From: Chloroflexota bacterium
Lineage (GTDB): Bacteria; Chloroflexota; Anaerolineae; Aggregatilineales; Phototrophicaceae
Reading direction: 5' to 3'
Assembly (NCBI GenBank): GCA_013388745.1
Contig: JACAER010000020.1
Span: forward strand, 1 to 64,000
Length of the DNA: 64,000 bases
In this document: positions 9,377 to 16,522 of the stretch, piece by piece
How positions within the stretch are numbered: the stretch's first letter is position 1
Layout of the letters: every line of letters starts with the position of its first letter
Notes under the pieces: model-generated
Database searches by the model: none
What the model saw: the letters and a program-made list of their open reading frames with translations, nothing else
Told to the model about the DNA's origin: nothing
Translations under genes and position numbers: made by a program

Positions 9377-10294
9377 CTATCCGCCCATGCCGGAATCGTC
9401 GTCGTTGTCGTCGCTGCCGTCATCGTCGCTGCCGTTACCATCGTTGTTTGGATTGGCGGGCGGCGGAGTCTGGCCGCCGGGCGGCGACCCTGTGCCGCCG
9501 CGACCGCCGCTGGTGGGCGTGGTGGTCGGCAGCAGGCTGATGCGCGGCGCGATGACCTCATTCCCCTGCAAAGTGCCCTCGACGCGCACCTGCACCCCCA
9601 CCCGTAACTGCGCCAGCAGCGGCTCATTGGCGCGCAGGCGCACGGTCAGCCCGTAGATCGTCAGCACGCTGCCGTCGATGGCTTCGATTGGCCCTTGAAT
9701 AATCACGGTCTGCGCTTGTGTGGCCGTCGGCGTGCGGCTGGCGGTGGCGGGCGCGGGCGTGCTGGTGGCGGGCAGCGCCAGCGTGCCGGTGGACGCAGCG
9801 CTTCGCGTGGGCGTGCTCGTTGGCGCAGCGGTCGGCGTCTGGGTCGCCGTGCTCGTCAGCGTGACGGTTGCTGTGGGCGCTGTCGTGCTGGTGGGCGTTT
9901 GTGTCGCTGTCGCCGTGGCTGTCAGGGTGGGCGTCAGCGTTTCGACGGCGGGGTTCGGCGGGTTGACCAGCAGCGTATAGCCCACCAACAGGCTGCCGAC
10001 GAGCAGAATCAGCATCGCGGCGAAGCTGAGCGCCTGCCCCCAGGGACGGCTGGCGCGGCGCGCGGGCATACGGGTCGGGAGCGCCTGCTCAATGCGCGCC
10101 CAGACACGCGCCTGATCTTCCAGCACTTCGGCGGGCGGGAAAGGCGTGCGCTTGACGACGACGGCGGCTTCTAGCAGCGGCAGAAGCTGCGCGGCATAGG
10201 CCGGGTGCTGGCGTAAACAGTCTTCGATGCTCTGACCACGCGCCAGCCGTTCAATACAGTCGTTGAAGATGTCGATGAACTCTTGCTGGCTCAC
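9377..10294 (-). CDS. Membrane-anchored anti-sigma-like protein with DUF5666 domain
   Basis: 305 residues, GTG start at 10294 that overlaps the sigma-factor stop (GTGA). The N-terminal cytosolic part (QEFIDIFNDCIERLARGQS ... YAAQLLPLLE) is the type found next to ECF sigma genes in Chloroflexota. One membrane segment lies at about 90-112 (ALSFAAMLILLVGSLLVGYTL). Outside follows a Thr/Pro/Ala spacer of about 70 residues, then a DUF5666-like beta domain (IQGPIEAIDGSVLTIYGLTV) and a Gly/Asn/Asp tail. No zinc-finger motif is present. The translational coupling and topology suggest it holds the sigma factor at the membrane and senses an outside cue; that role is inferred. Confidence 0.8.
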   Translation of the reverse strand: MSQQEFIDIFNDCIERLARGQSIEDCLRQHPAYAAQLLPLLEAAVVVKRTPFPPAEVLEDQARVWARIEQALPTRMPARRASRPWGQALSFAAMLILLVGSLLVGYTLLVNPPNPAVETLTPTLTATATATQTPTSTTAPTATVTLTSTATQTPTAAPTSTPTRSAASTGTLALPATSTPAPATASRTPTATQAQTVIIQGPIEAIDGSVLTIYGLTVRLRANEPLLAQLRVGVQVRVEGTLQGNEVIAPRISLLPTTTPTSGGRGGTGSPPGGQTPPPANPNNDGNGSDDDGSDDNDDDSGMGG

Positions 10295-10863
10295 AGCACG
10301 CCTCCCATGCGCTCCAGGATTTGGCGTAGCTTGTTCACGGCACGGAATTGCAGCGATTTGACCGCGCTGATGCTTGTGCCCATAATGTCCGCCGTTTCCT
10401 GTAAATTAAGCGCCTGCCCAAAGCGCAGAATCAGCACTTCCTGCTGTTCGGCGTTGAGCAGGGTCAGCGCGCGGCGGGCGCGTTCGACATCCAGCGCGCG
10501 CACAAATTCGACTTCGGGACTGCTTTCCGGCGTATCGGGCAGCCAGTCTGCGAGCGTTTCGAGCGGGAACTGCTTATGCCGCCCGTAGTGATCGTAAATT
10601 TTGTTGCGCGCGACGCGGAACAACCAGGCGCGCAGGCTGGTTTGCGGCGGACGCGCGCCGCGCAGCGCCACGAAAAAGTCCAGGAAGACTTCGCTGGCGA
10701 TGTCCTGCGCCTGCTCACGCTCGTTGACACGCAGGCGGATAAACTGGTAGATGGGCGGGAAGTAGCGCTCGTAAATCTGGCGCAGCGCGTCCTGATCGTT
10801 CTGGCGTGCCTGCGCCAGGAGCGTTTGTTCCGCGGTGATGTCGGGGAGTACAATGAGAATCAC
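10291..10863 (-). CDS. ECF-type RNA polymerase sigma factor
   Basis: 190 residues. Region 2 is visible as YERYFPPIYQFIRLRV ... AQDIASEVFLDFFVAL ... LRAWLFRVARNKIYDH, and region 4 as LLNAEQQEVLILRFGQALN followed by ETADIMGTSISAVKSLQFRA, a helix-turn-helix. The start is a GTG at 10863, since no ATG fits. Its 3' end overlaps the start of the anti-sigma-like gene, so the pair is co-translated. A degraded glycosyltransferase fragment ends 6 bp before the start and may now supply part of the leader. Confidence 0.92.
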   Translation of the reverse strand: MILIVLPDITAEQTLLAQARQNDQDALRQIYERYFPPIYQFIRLRVNEREQAQDIASEVFLDFFVALRGARPPQTSLRAWLFRVARNKIYDHYGRHKQFPLETLADWLPDTPESSPEVEFVRALDVERARRALTLLNAEQQEVLILRFGQALNLQETADIMGTSISAVKSLQFRAVNKLRQILERMGGVL

Positions 10864-10869
10864 GTCTCG

Positions 10870-11252
10870 TCATCCATTTTCCGCGCTCAGCACACGCCAG
10901 ACATAGCTGTACTCGGCGCGGCACACCAATTGCAGCCTGCTATCGTAGCGATTCTGGGCGATAAATGCATCGTGACGAGTGTCACTGACGCCATAGGCCG
11001 CGCCGAAGGCTGCGCGATCAAGCCCTGAGTGATCGCGACCCAGGTGTGCCAGCGGGCGCTGTCGGCCAACTGCCAAGAAGTCGGGGCGAGGCCGATCAGA
11101 TAGATCTTGTGCCTGCTGCCGTAAAACCGATAGAGCAAATCGTCCCAATCGGTCTGGAAAACGAGCGCGCCGGGCGCATTTTCCAGCAGCGCGCCTTCCA
11201 ACCACAGCCGGTAGATACGGGAGTAGATACGGGAGTTTTTGCGCATAAGCAT
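10870..11252 (-). pseudogene. Frameshifted C-terminal remnant of a membrane glycosyltransferase-like protein
   Basis: Two adjacent reading frames together give one recognisable protein end. The first frame (11252 leftwards) reads LENAPGALVFQTDWDDLLYRF, then HKIYLIGLAPT and WHTWVAITQGL. The second frame, entered near 11010, reads AFGAAYGVSDTRHDAFIAQN ... EYSYVWRVL and stops at 10870. I recognise the combined pattern (FQTDWDD, YLVGLDPT, WVAITRG, FGARYV, HDAFLAQA) from the C-termini of large membrane glycosyltransferase-like proteins of Chloroflexota. The membrane part is missing. A 12-bp tandem repeat (gtagatacggga, twice) marks its 5' edge near 11212-11236. Confidence 0.6.
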
Positions 11253-11420
11253 CCTTTCGCCGATTCAGTCTGATGCGGGGCGAAAAAGTTGCGCGCGGGC
11301 GGGGAAAAAGGGAGTGGGGCGAGAGCAGGCAGCAAAATGAAAGGTGGGGCGAACCAGGCGTTGCGCCCCACCTCCCGCACAATGTACACATGCTCTCTTG
11401 CTGAGCATGGGGTAAGCGTT

Positions 11421-12764
11421 TTAGTGCGCCGGACTCAGATTCACGCCGGTGTAGACCGCAGAAATGTAGTTCAGCTCGCGCGCTTTCGCCGCCAGAAATT
11501 CGCGGAAATCCGGGTGCGCGATGTTCAGCAGCGCCAGCACGCGCTGGCGAATGCTCTTGCCGTGCAGATAGGCGATACCGAACTCGGTCACCACATAATG
11601 TACGTCATTGCGCGAGGTCACCACGCCGGCGCCCGGCTGTAATTCCCACACAATGCGGCTCAGTTTGCCGTCTTTGGCCGTCGAAGGCAGCGCGATGATC
11701 GGCTTGCCGCCTTTAGAATGCGCCGCGCCGCGAATAAAATCTACCTGCCCGCCGACACCGCTGTACAGGCGGTGGCCGATGCTGTCGGCGCACACCTGCC
11801 CGGTGAAATCGACTTCCAGCGCCGAGTTAATCGACACCATGCGCTCGTTCTGCGCGATGCGGAACGGGTCGTTGACATATTCTGTCGGATGCAGTTCGAC
11901 AATCGGGTTGTCGTGGATGAAATCGTAGAGCCGCTGCGTGCCCAGCACAAAGCCCGCCACCATTTTGCCCGGATGCAGCGTTTTGGCTTCGTTGGTGATC
12001 ACGCCCTGTTCCACCAGTTCGATCACGCCGTCGCTGAACAATTCGGTGTGAATGCCCAGATTGCGGCGGTCGCCCAAAAAGCTCAGCACCGCGTCGGGGA
12101 TGCCGCCGATGCCGGTTTGCAGCGTCGCGCCGTCTTCGATCAGGCTCGCCACATGTTCCGCGATCACATGCTGCACCGGCGACGGATCCGCCATGCGAAT
12201 TTCGGGGATCGGATAATCGACTTCCACAATGTAGTCGATTTTGCTGACATGAATGAAGCTGTCGCCCAGGGTGCGCGGCATCTTCGGGTTCACCTGCGCG
12301 ATCACTGTCTTGGCGACTTCTGCCGCTGTTTTGGTGACGCCTACCTCGATGCCATATGAGCAGTAGCCGTGTTCATCGGGCGGGGAAACGTGAATCAGCG
12401 CGACATCAATCGGCAGTTCGGAACGGTAGAGCAGCGGGATTTCGTGCAGGAACACCGGCGTAAAATCGGCGCGCCCGGCGGCCACCGCCTCGCGCACATT
12501 GTTGGAAATGAACATCGTGTTGACGCGGATATGGCCTTCCATATCCGGCTCGACATAGCGTGAATCGCCGATGGTCAAGACCTGCACAATTTCCACATCG
12601 TGCAGGTTTTTGGCGTGCTGCACCAGCGCGTCCATCAGCAGATGGGGGACGGAACAGTTGCCGGTCAAAAATAGACGCTGCCCCGATTGTACGCCGCGCT
12701 GAATAGCTTCTTCGGCGGTGCAGCGCCGCTGCTGGTAAATCTTCGGCCATGGTTGCAAAACCAT
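11421..12764 (-). CDS. Acetyl-CoA hydrolase/transferase-family CoA-transferase
   Basis: 447 residues, ATG at 12764 with GGAGGAG upstream. It matches the family that includes 4-hydroxybutyrate CoA-transferase and succinyl/acetyl-CoA transferases: LFLTGNCSVPHLLMDAL near the start, VSPPDEHGYCSYGIEVG near residue 130, GIGGIPDAVLSFLGDRRN near 220 and IHTELFSDGVIEL just after. The glutamate in HTELFSDG is the expected residue that forms the glutamyl-CoA intermediate. The C-terminal domain shows GVGGQVDFIRGAAHSKGG and VTEFGIAYLHGKSIRQR. Cytosolic. It stands alone with no acid- or butyrate-pathway genes beside it, so the acyl substrate is open. Confidence 0.9.
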   Translation of the reverse strand: MVLQPWPKIYQQRRCTAEEAIQRGVQSGQRLFLTGNCSVPHLLMDALVQHAKNLHDVEIVQVLTIGDSRYVEPDMEGHIRVNTMFISNNVREAVAAGRADFTPVFLHEIPLLYRSELPIDVALIHVSPPDEHGYCSYGIEVGVTKTAAEVAKTVIAQVNPKMPRTLGDSFIHVSKIDYIVEVDYPIPEIRMADPSPVQHVIAEHVASLIEDGATLQTGIGGIPDAVLSFLGDRRNLGIHTELFSDGVIELVEQGVITNEAKTLHPGKMVAGFVLGTQRLYDFIHDNPIVELHPTEYVNDPFRIAQNERMVSINSALEVDFTGQVCADSIGHRLYSGVGGQVDFIRGAAHSKGGKPIIALPSTAKDGKLSRIVWELQPGAGVVTSRNDVHYVVTEFGIAYLHGKSIRQRVLALLNIAHPDFREFLAAKARELNYISAVYTGVNLSPAH

Positions 12765-12898
12765 GCAGTCTCCTCCAGATTGGTAACTTCCACAAAGATG
12801 ATTTCATCGGATGAATGCTATTCACACCCATTATGCCGTGTCCACATCTGCCCTAACAGTGTTATCCCGCGCGCGCAGACATGACGTTTGGAACGTTC

Positions 12899-14026
12899 TT
12901 ATTTGCGCAAGCGCATAAAGGCGCGCAGCAGCGGGATACGAATCGTCTGGCGATCGGGCATAAGCACATGCTTACGGAACAGGCTGAAGGCCGCTTCGGG
13001 ATAGGGCACAGGCCGCCCATGGGCCAGCGCCAGCAGCGTTTCCTGCTCTTTTTTGCTCAGGCTGCTGTACATCGATTCGCATTCGCGGTACACGCCGTAA
13101 TACTGCACCACCACCTGCGCCAACTGCTCGGTATCGCTGTAGCGCGCGGATTCTTGCAGCACGGGCAAAAAGCAGTGGCGGATCAAGCCGGCGTGCTGGC
13201 CGCTGAGGGCGATAATCAACTGCTGCTGGAGGGGCGTGGCCGGCTGGTTGTAGCGCTGCGCGTAACGGTAAACGACGTAGTTCACGCTGTCGGGGTCGAG
13301 CGGGCGCAGATACAGCGTGAAATCATAAAACAGTTCGATAAAACTTTCGAAGACTTTGGGTTTCTGCGTGCCGAATTCGGTCAGCAGGTCGTCCGGCGCG
13401 TAGCGGCTGGCAATCATAAACGCCATGCGCCGCTTGCGATCATCGCGCAGCCCGCGCAGCGATTGGAAAAACTCTGTCGGCAGCCGCCGCAAAAACTCCT
13501 CGAATTCGTCAAGAATAAACACCAGCCGCCAGGATTCATTGATCGACAGCACTTCTTCGATAGCGTCTTCCACCCGCCGCAGCCCGCTCTGGGCGATCAG
13601 CGGGTGGCGGCGGTACATGTTGCGATAGTACTGCCCCAGCTTGGCCGTGACGCGCTCGACTTCGGTTTTCTCTTCCGCCGTCAGCGGGTCATCATACAGG
13701 TCTTTGAGCGCGATGCGCAGGCGGTTGAGCATCAGTTCATAGCCGGCCCACGCCGAACCGCTGTGTTCCAGCGCGCGTTTTTCCGGGTGCAGCAGATGGT
13801 GCGGGTTCAACTGTACGATCACATAATGATAGTAGGGGCGGTCTTTGATGTACGACATGCGCGCTTCGCGGCGCAGAAAATGCGCGATAAAATTACTTTT
13901 GCCGCCGCCGCCCAGCCCCACCAGCGCCTGCGATTCGTTGGTTTGCATCACGCGGAACAGCAGATCGGTGTCCTGCGCCTGAAAAGTCAGCGGCGTTTCT
14001 TCGTAATTCGGATTTTGTCCGTACAT
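12899..14026 (-). CDS. STAND-like P-loop ATPase
   Basis: 375 residues from the ATG at 14026 (GGGAAG upstream). Walker A is VGLGGGGKSNFIAHF near residue 38, and Walker B is LVFILDEFEEFLRRLP near residue 170, with the hhhhDE signature of AAA/STAND ATPases. A sensor-like arginine region (MAFMIASRYAPDDLL) follows, then a helical C-terminal part ending in LLRAFMRLRK that may be a winged helix. No effector or repeat domain is attached, so it is a bare ATPase module. It overlaps nothing; the MFS gene upstream is on the same strand 56 bp away. Function unknown; defence or regulatory roles are possible but not shown. Confidence 0.7.
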   Translation of the reverse strand: MYGQNPNYEETPLTFQAQDTDLLFRVMQTNESQALVGLGGGGKSNFIAHFLRREARMSYIKDRPYYHYVIVQLNPHHLLHPEKRALEHSGSAWAGYELMLNRLRIALKDLYDDPLTAEEKTEVERVTAKLGQYYRNMYRRHPLIAQSGLRRVEDAIEEVLSINESWRLVFILDEFEEFLRRLPTEFFQSLRGLRDDRKRRMAFMIASRYAPDDLLTEFGTQKPKVFESFIELFYDFTLYLRPLDPDSVNYVVYRYAQRYNQPATPLQQQLIIALSGQHAGLIRHCFLPVLQESARYSDTEQLAQVVVQYYGVYRECESMYSSLSKKEQETLLALAHGRPVPYPEAAFSLFRKHVLMPDRQTIRIPLLRAFMRLRK

Positions 14027-14082
14027 AAGCGCTTCCCGGTTTATCCAGACGCGCCTACCATAACACGAAGCGCGCGCGGACG

Positions 14083-15261
14083 CTACGCCGCCGGCACATA
14101 CTCGTGCAGGAAGCGCCACAGCAGCAGCAGCGCCGCCAGCCCGACACCCGCCGCGAGCAGGCCGATCTGCGCGAAACTGCCCAGGTTGGCGAACAAAAAG
14201 CCGCCGAGCAGCGCGCCCGTCAGCCGCCCCAGCGAGGCCGCGCCGATATTGCTGCTCACCATGATGGCGCGCGCCTGGGGCAGCACCTCGGTGAACAGCG
14301 GAATCGAGGCGACGACGGCAGCTTCGATCGCGCAAAAAATGACGAATAAGGCCGCCAGGGTCAGCGGCAGGCTGAAGCTGAACAGCGGCATCACGCCGTA
14401 ACCGAGCGCCGAGACGAGCACGCCGATCAGCGCGACGCGCCGCTTGCCGAAGCGATCGGCCAGCGCGATCACCACGAATTCGCCGAAGACTTCGCCCAGC
14501 GCGATGACGATGCTCACCGTGCCCAGCGCTGTCAGCGCCAGCCCGAAGGTGCTTTCCATGTGCGCGGCATAATTAATGAAGAAAATTTCGTTGGCGATCA
14601 CCAGCAGCAGCGTATAGGCCAGCGCGCCGAACGACGACGGACGCTGCCGCAGCGCGCGCCAGGTGGCCAGGGGTGTAATCGTGCCCAACAGATGGCCGCT
14701 GTCGTGATCGGCGGGGATATAACGCGCGATCAACAGCAGCGCGCCCACGCCCAACAGGGTGAGCACAGCAAACACGCCCGGCAGCCCGGTGCTGCCCAGC
14801 AAAAAACCGGCCAGCGGCGCCGCCAGCAGCAGCGATAACGCCCAACTCAGTTCGGTGATGCCCACCACACGCCCGCGCCGCTGGTAGGGCACATGATCGG
14901 CGATATACGCCGCCATTGCCGGATCATACACCATCTTGGCGACACCCATGCCAAGCATCATCAGCGCGAACACGCCGAACTGTGGCAGCAGCGCCGCCAC
15001 CGTCCCCGCCGCGATCAGCAGCAGCAGCCCGGCCAGCAGCACGCGCCGCCGCCCAAAGCGCTCGCCGATAGGCCCCAGCAGCGGGCTGGCAACCCCGATG
15101 CCCGCATATGAGGCCATCACGCCCTGCACGCTTTCCAGCGGCACGCTCAACTGGCGGCTGATTTCCGGCAGAAACGGGTAGGGAAAACGGCGCGTCATGT
15201 TCAACACCAGGCGTCCGAAAGTCAGCGCCAGCAGATCGAGCACGGTAGATTTTTCCGGCAT
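14083..15261 (-). CDS. Major facilitator superfamily transporter
   Basis: 392 residues with about 12 hydrophobic segments. The loop after segment 2 carries the MFS signature GPIGERFGRRRVLLAGLL, and its counterpart in the second half is ALADRFGKRRVALIGVLV. The second half begins after the central loop near residue 190. Inner-membrane protein. The N-terminus lacks a signal peptide, as usual. It may be co-transcribed with the ATPase gene downstream. The sequence gives no clue to substrate; a drug or metabolite efflux role would be typical. Confidence 0.85.
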   Translation of the reverse strand: MPEKSTVLDLLALTFGRLVLNMTRRFPYPFLPEISRQLSVPLESVQGVMASYAGIGVASPLLGPIGERFGRRRVLLAGLLLLIAAGTVAALLPQFGVFALMMLGMGVAKMVYDPAMAAYIADHVPYQRRGRVVGITELSWALSLLLAAPLAGFLLGSTGLPGVFAVLTLLGVGALLLIARYIPADHDSGHLLGTITPLATWRALRQRPSSFGALAYTLLLVIANEIFFINYAAHMESTFGLALTALGTVSIVIALGEVFGEFVVIALADRFGKRRVALIGVLVSALGYGVMPLFSFSLPLTLAALFVIFCAIEAAVVASIPLFTEVLPQARAIMVSSNIGAASLGRLTGALLGGFLFANLGSFAQIGLLAAGVGLAALLLLWRFLHEYVPAA

Positions 15262-15406
15262 AAAAGGCTTTCTTGGGTGAGCGGCTTGGGTCGGGCAGAA
15301 ACCTTAATCCAATCTTATTGTGCCTGCTGCCTGCGGTCTATAGCCATCTGCGCCCGCCCTGTGCTACATTTAGATTCTGTGTGGTTTTCCTGCTTTCACA
15401 GCGGCT

Positions 15407-15832
15407 ATGACACCTACTCAACGTAAGGCGCTGCGCTTCGCCTACCAGTTGATGCGTGGCGATTTTCGCCAACATTATCTGCCTTATACCTCCGGCCACT
15501 GGTTTCTGCCGGACAAAGACCCCGCTAAACCCTATTTGGACGAGGCCAATCTGAGCGCGCTGCACATGAGCGGCTGGCTGGAATGCCGGGCGTTTTTGCG
15601 CAGCGATATGCAGTGGTTGTACCGCATCACGCGCGAGGGCTGCGCCGTGCTGGGCGTGGACTGGCCGCTGCGCCTGATTATCTCGGCGCAGGTGCGCCAG
15701 CGGTTGCAGGCGCCGCGCAACGGCTACCAGCGCCGGCTGCCGCTGCCGCCGCGCGCGCAGCTCCCTCGTCACCATTTCCACCGGCTGCCGCCCAATTTTC
15801 ACACGCTGCGCCGCCAGAACCGGCGCGGCTGA
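15407..15832 (+). CDS. Small basic protein of unknown function
   Basis: 141 residues, start ATG at 15407. The first 100 residues look like a folded domain (KALRFAYQLMRGDFRQHYLP, WLYRITREGCAVLGVDWP), with TREGCAVLG like the wing of a winged-helix protein. The last 40 residues are proline- and arginine-rich (RRLPLPPRAQLPRHHFHRLP), fitting nucleic-acid binding. It is divergent from the MFS gene and runs into a terminator used by the facing RRM gene. I do not recognise the family. Confidence 0.55.
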   Translation: MTPTQRKALRFAYQLMRGDFRQHYLPYTSGHWFLPDKDPAKPYLDEANLSALHMSGWLECRAFLRSDMQWLYRITREGCAVLGVDWPLRLIISAQVRQRLQAPRNGYQRRLPLPPRAQLPRHHFHRLPPNFHTLRRQNRRG

Positions 15833-15833
15833 G

Positions 15834-15863
15834 CAAAAAAGACAGGACGCACTGCCCTGTCTT
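15834..15863 (-). terminator. Intrinsic terminator of the RRM gene
   Basis: On the minus strand the 8-bp stem AAGACAGG/CCTGTCTT is followed by a run of six T. It lies about 110 bp beyond the RRM stop codon and touches the end of the small plus-strand gene. Confidence 0.75.
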
Positions 15864-15974
15864 CACACTCATTGGCTTCTGTCGGGCCGGCCCACGGATC
15901 GCCCGCCCCCGCCTGTTCAATGCTTCAGGCTGTAGACACGCCGCGGCGCGCCCGCCTGTGCTACAAATGGCTTC

Positions 15975-16316
15975 TTAATAAGGATCGCTGTTGCGATTCA
16001 AATTACCGCTCTTTGGCCCGCCGCGAAAGCCGCCGCCCCCCGCGTTGCTGCCATAACGTGGGCGTTCTTCGCGCGGGCGCGCCTCGTTCACGGTCAGTGC
16101 CCGCCGTTCCAACATGTAGCCGTGAAAGCGGTTGATCGCCTCCCGTGCGCCTTCTTCGGTTTCCATTTCGACAAAACCGAACCCCTTCGAGCGACCTGTC
16201 TCACGATCCATAATGACCGTGGCACTCGTAATTTCCCCCACCTGCTCGAACAATTCGCGCAGTTGGGCATCGGTAACGGAGTAGGGCAGGTTGCCCACGT
16301 ACAACTTCTTGCTCAC
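15975..16316 (-). CDS. RRM-type RNA-binding protein
   Basis: 113 residues. GTG start at 16316 with GGGAG 8 nt upstream. Residues 1-80 are one RNA recognition motif: RNP2 is KLYVGNLPYS, RNP1 is SKGFGFVEME with the aromatic residues that stack on RNA. The tail (PREERPRYGSNAGGGGFRG) is Gly/Arg-rich, as in the cyanobacterial and Chloroflexota Rbp family. Likely a cytosolic RNA chaperone or mRNA stabiliser. It sits opposite the beta-CASP protein gene, also an RNA-type protein, and shares its upstream region. Cold induction is common for this family but nothing here proves it. Confidence 0.93.
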   Translation of the reverse strand: MSKKLYVGNLPYSVTDAQLRELFEQVGEITSATVIMDRETGRSKGFGFVEMETEEGAREAINRFHGYMLERRALTVNEARPREERPRYGSNAGGGGFRGGPKSGNLNRNSDPY

Positions 16317-16481
16317 ACATCACTCCCGAACATGCAAAAACAGGACTGGCGATAGGGCAAAAGACGTGACTGAGGCAGCAGATTGACCACAAAACGCTTT
16401 ACACTATCTCTCACATTATGACAACTTTTCTAACAGCACGCAAGCAGTTTCTTCTGCCGCTATGCCGTCCTGCCCCTGTGC

Positions 16482-16487
16482 TATAAT
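16482..16487 (+). promoter_or_regulatory. Extended -10 promoter of the beta-CASP gene
   Basis: TGCTATAAT, an extended -10 element, ends 35 nt before the ATG at 16523. No good -35 is needed or seen. Confidence 0.55.
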
Positions 16488-16522
16488 CACGGACAAACGT
16501 TCGTTGGCGAGGCTATGCTTGT

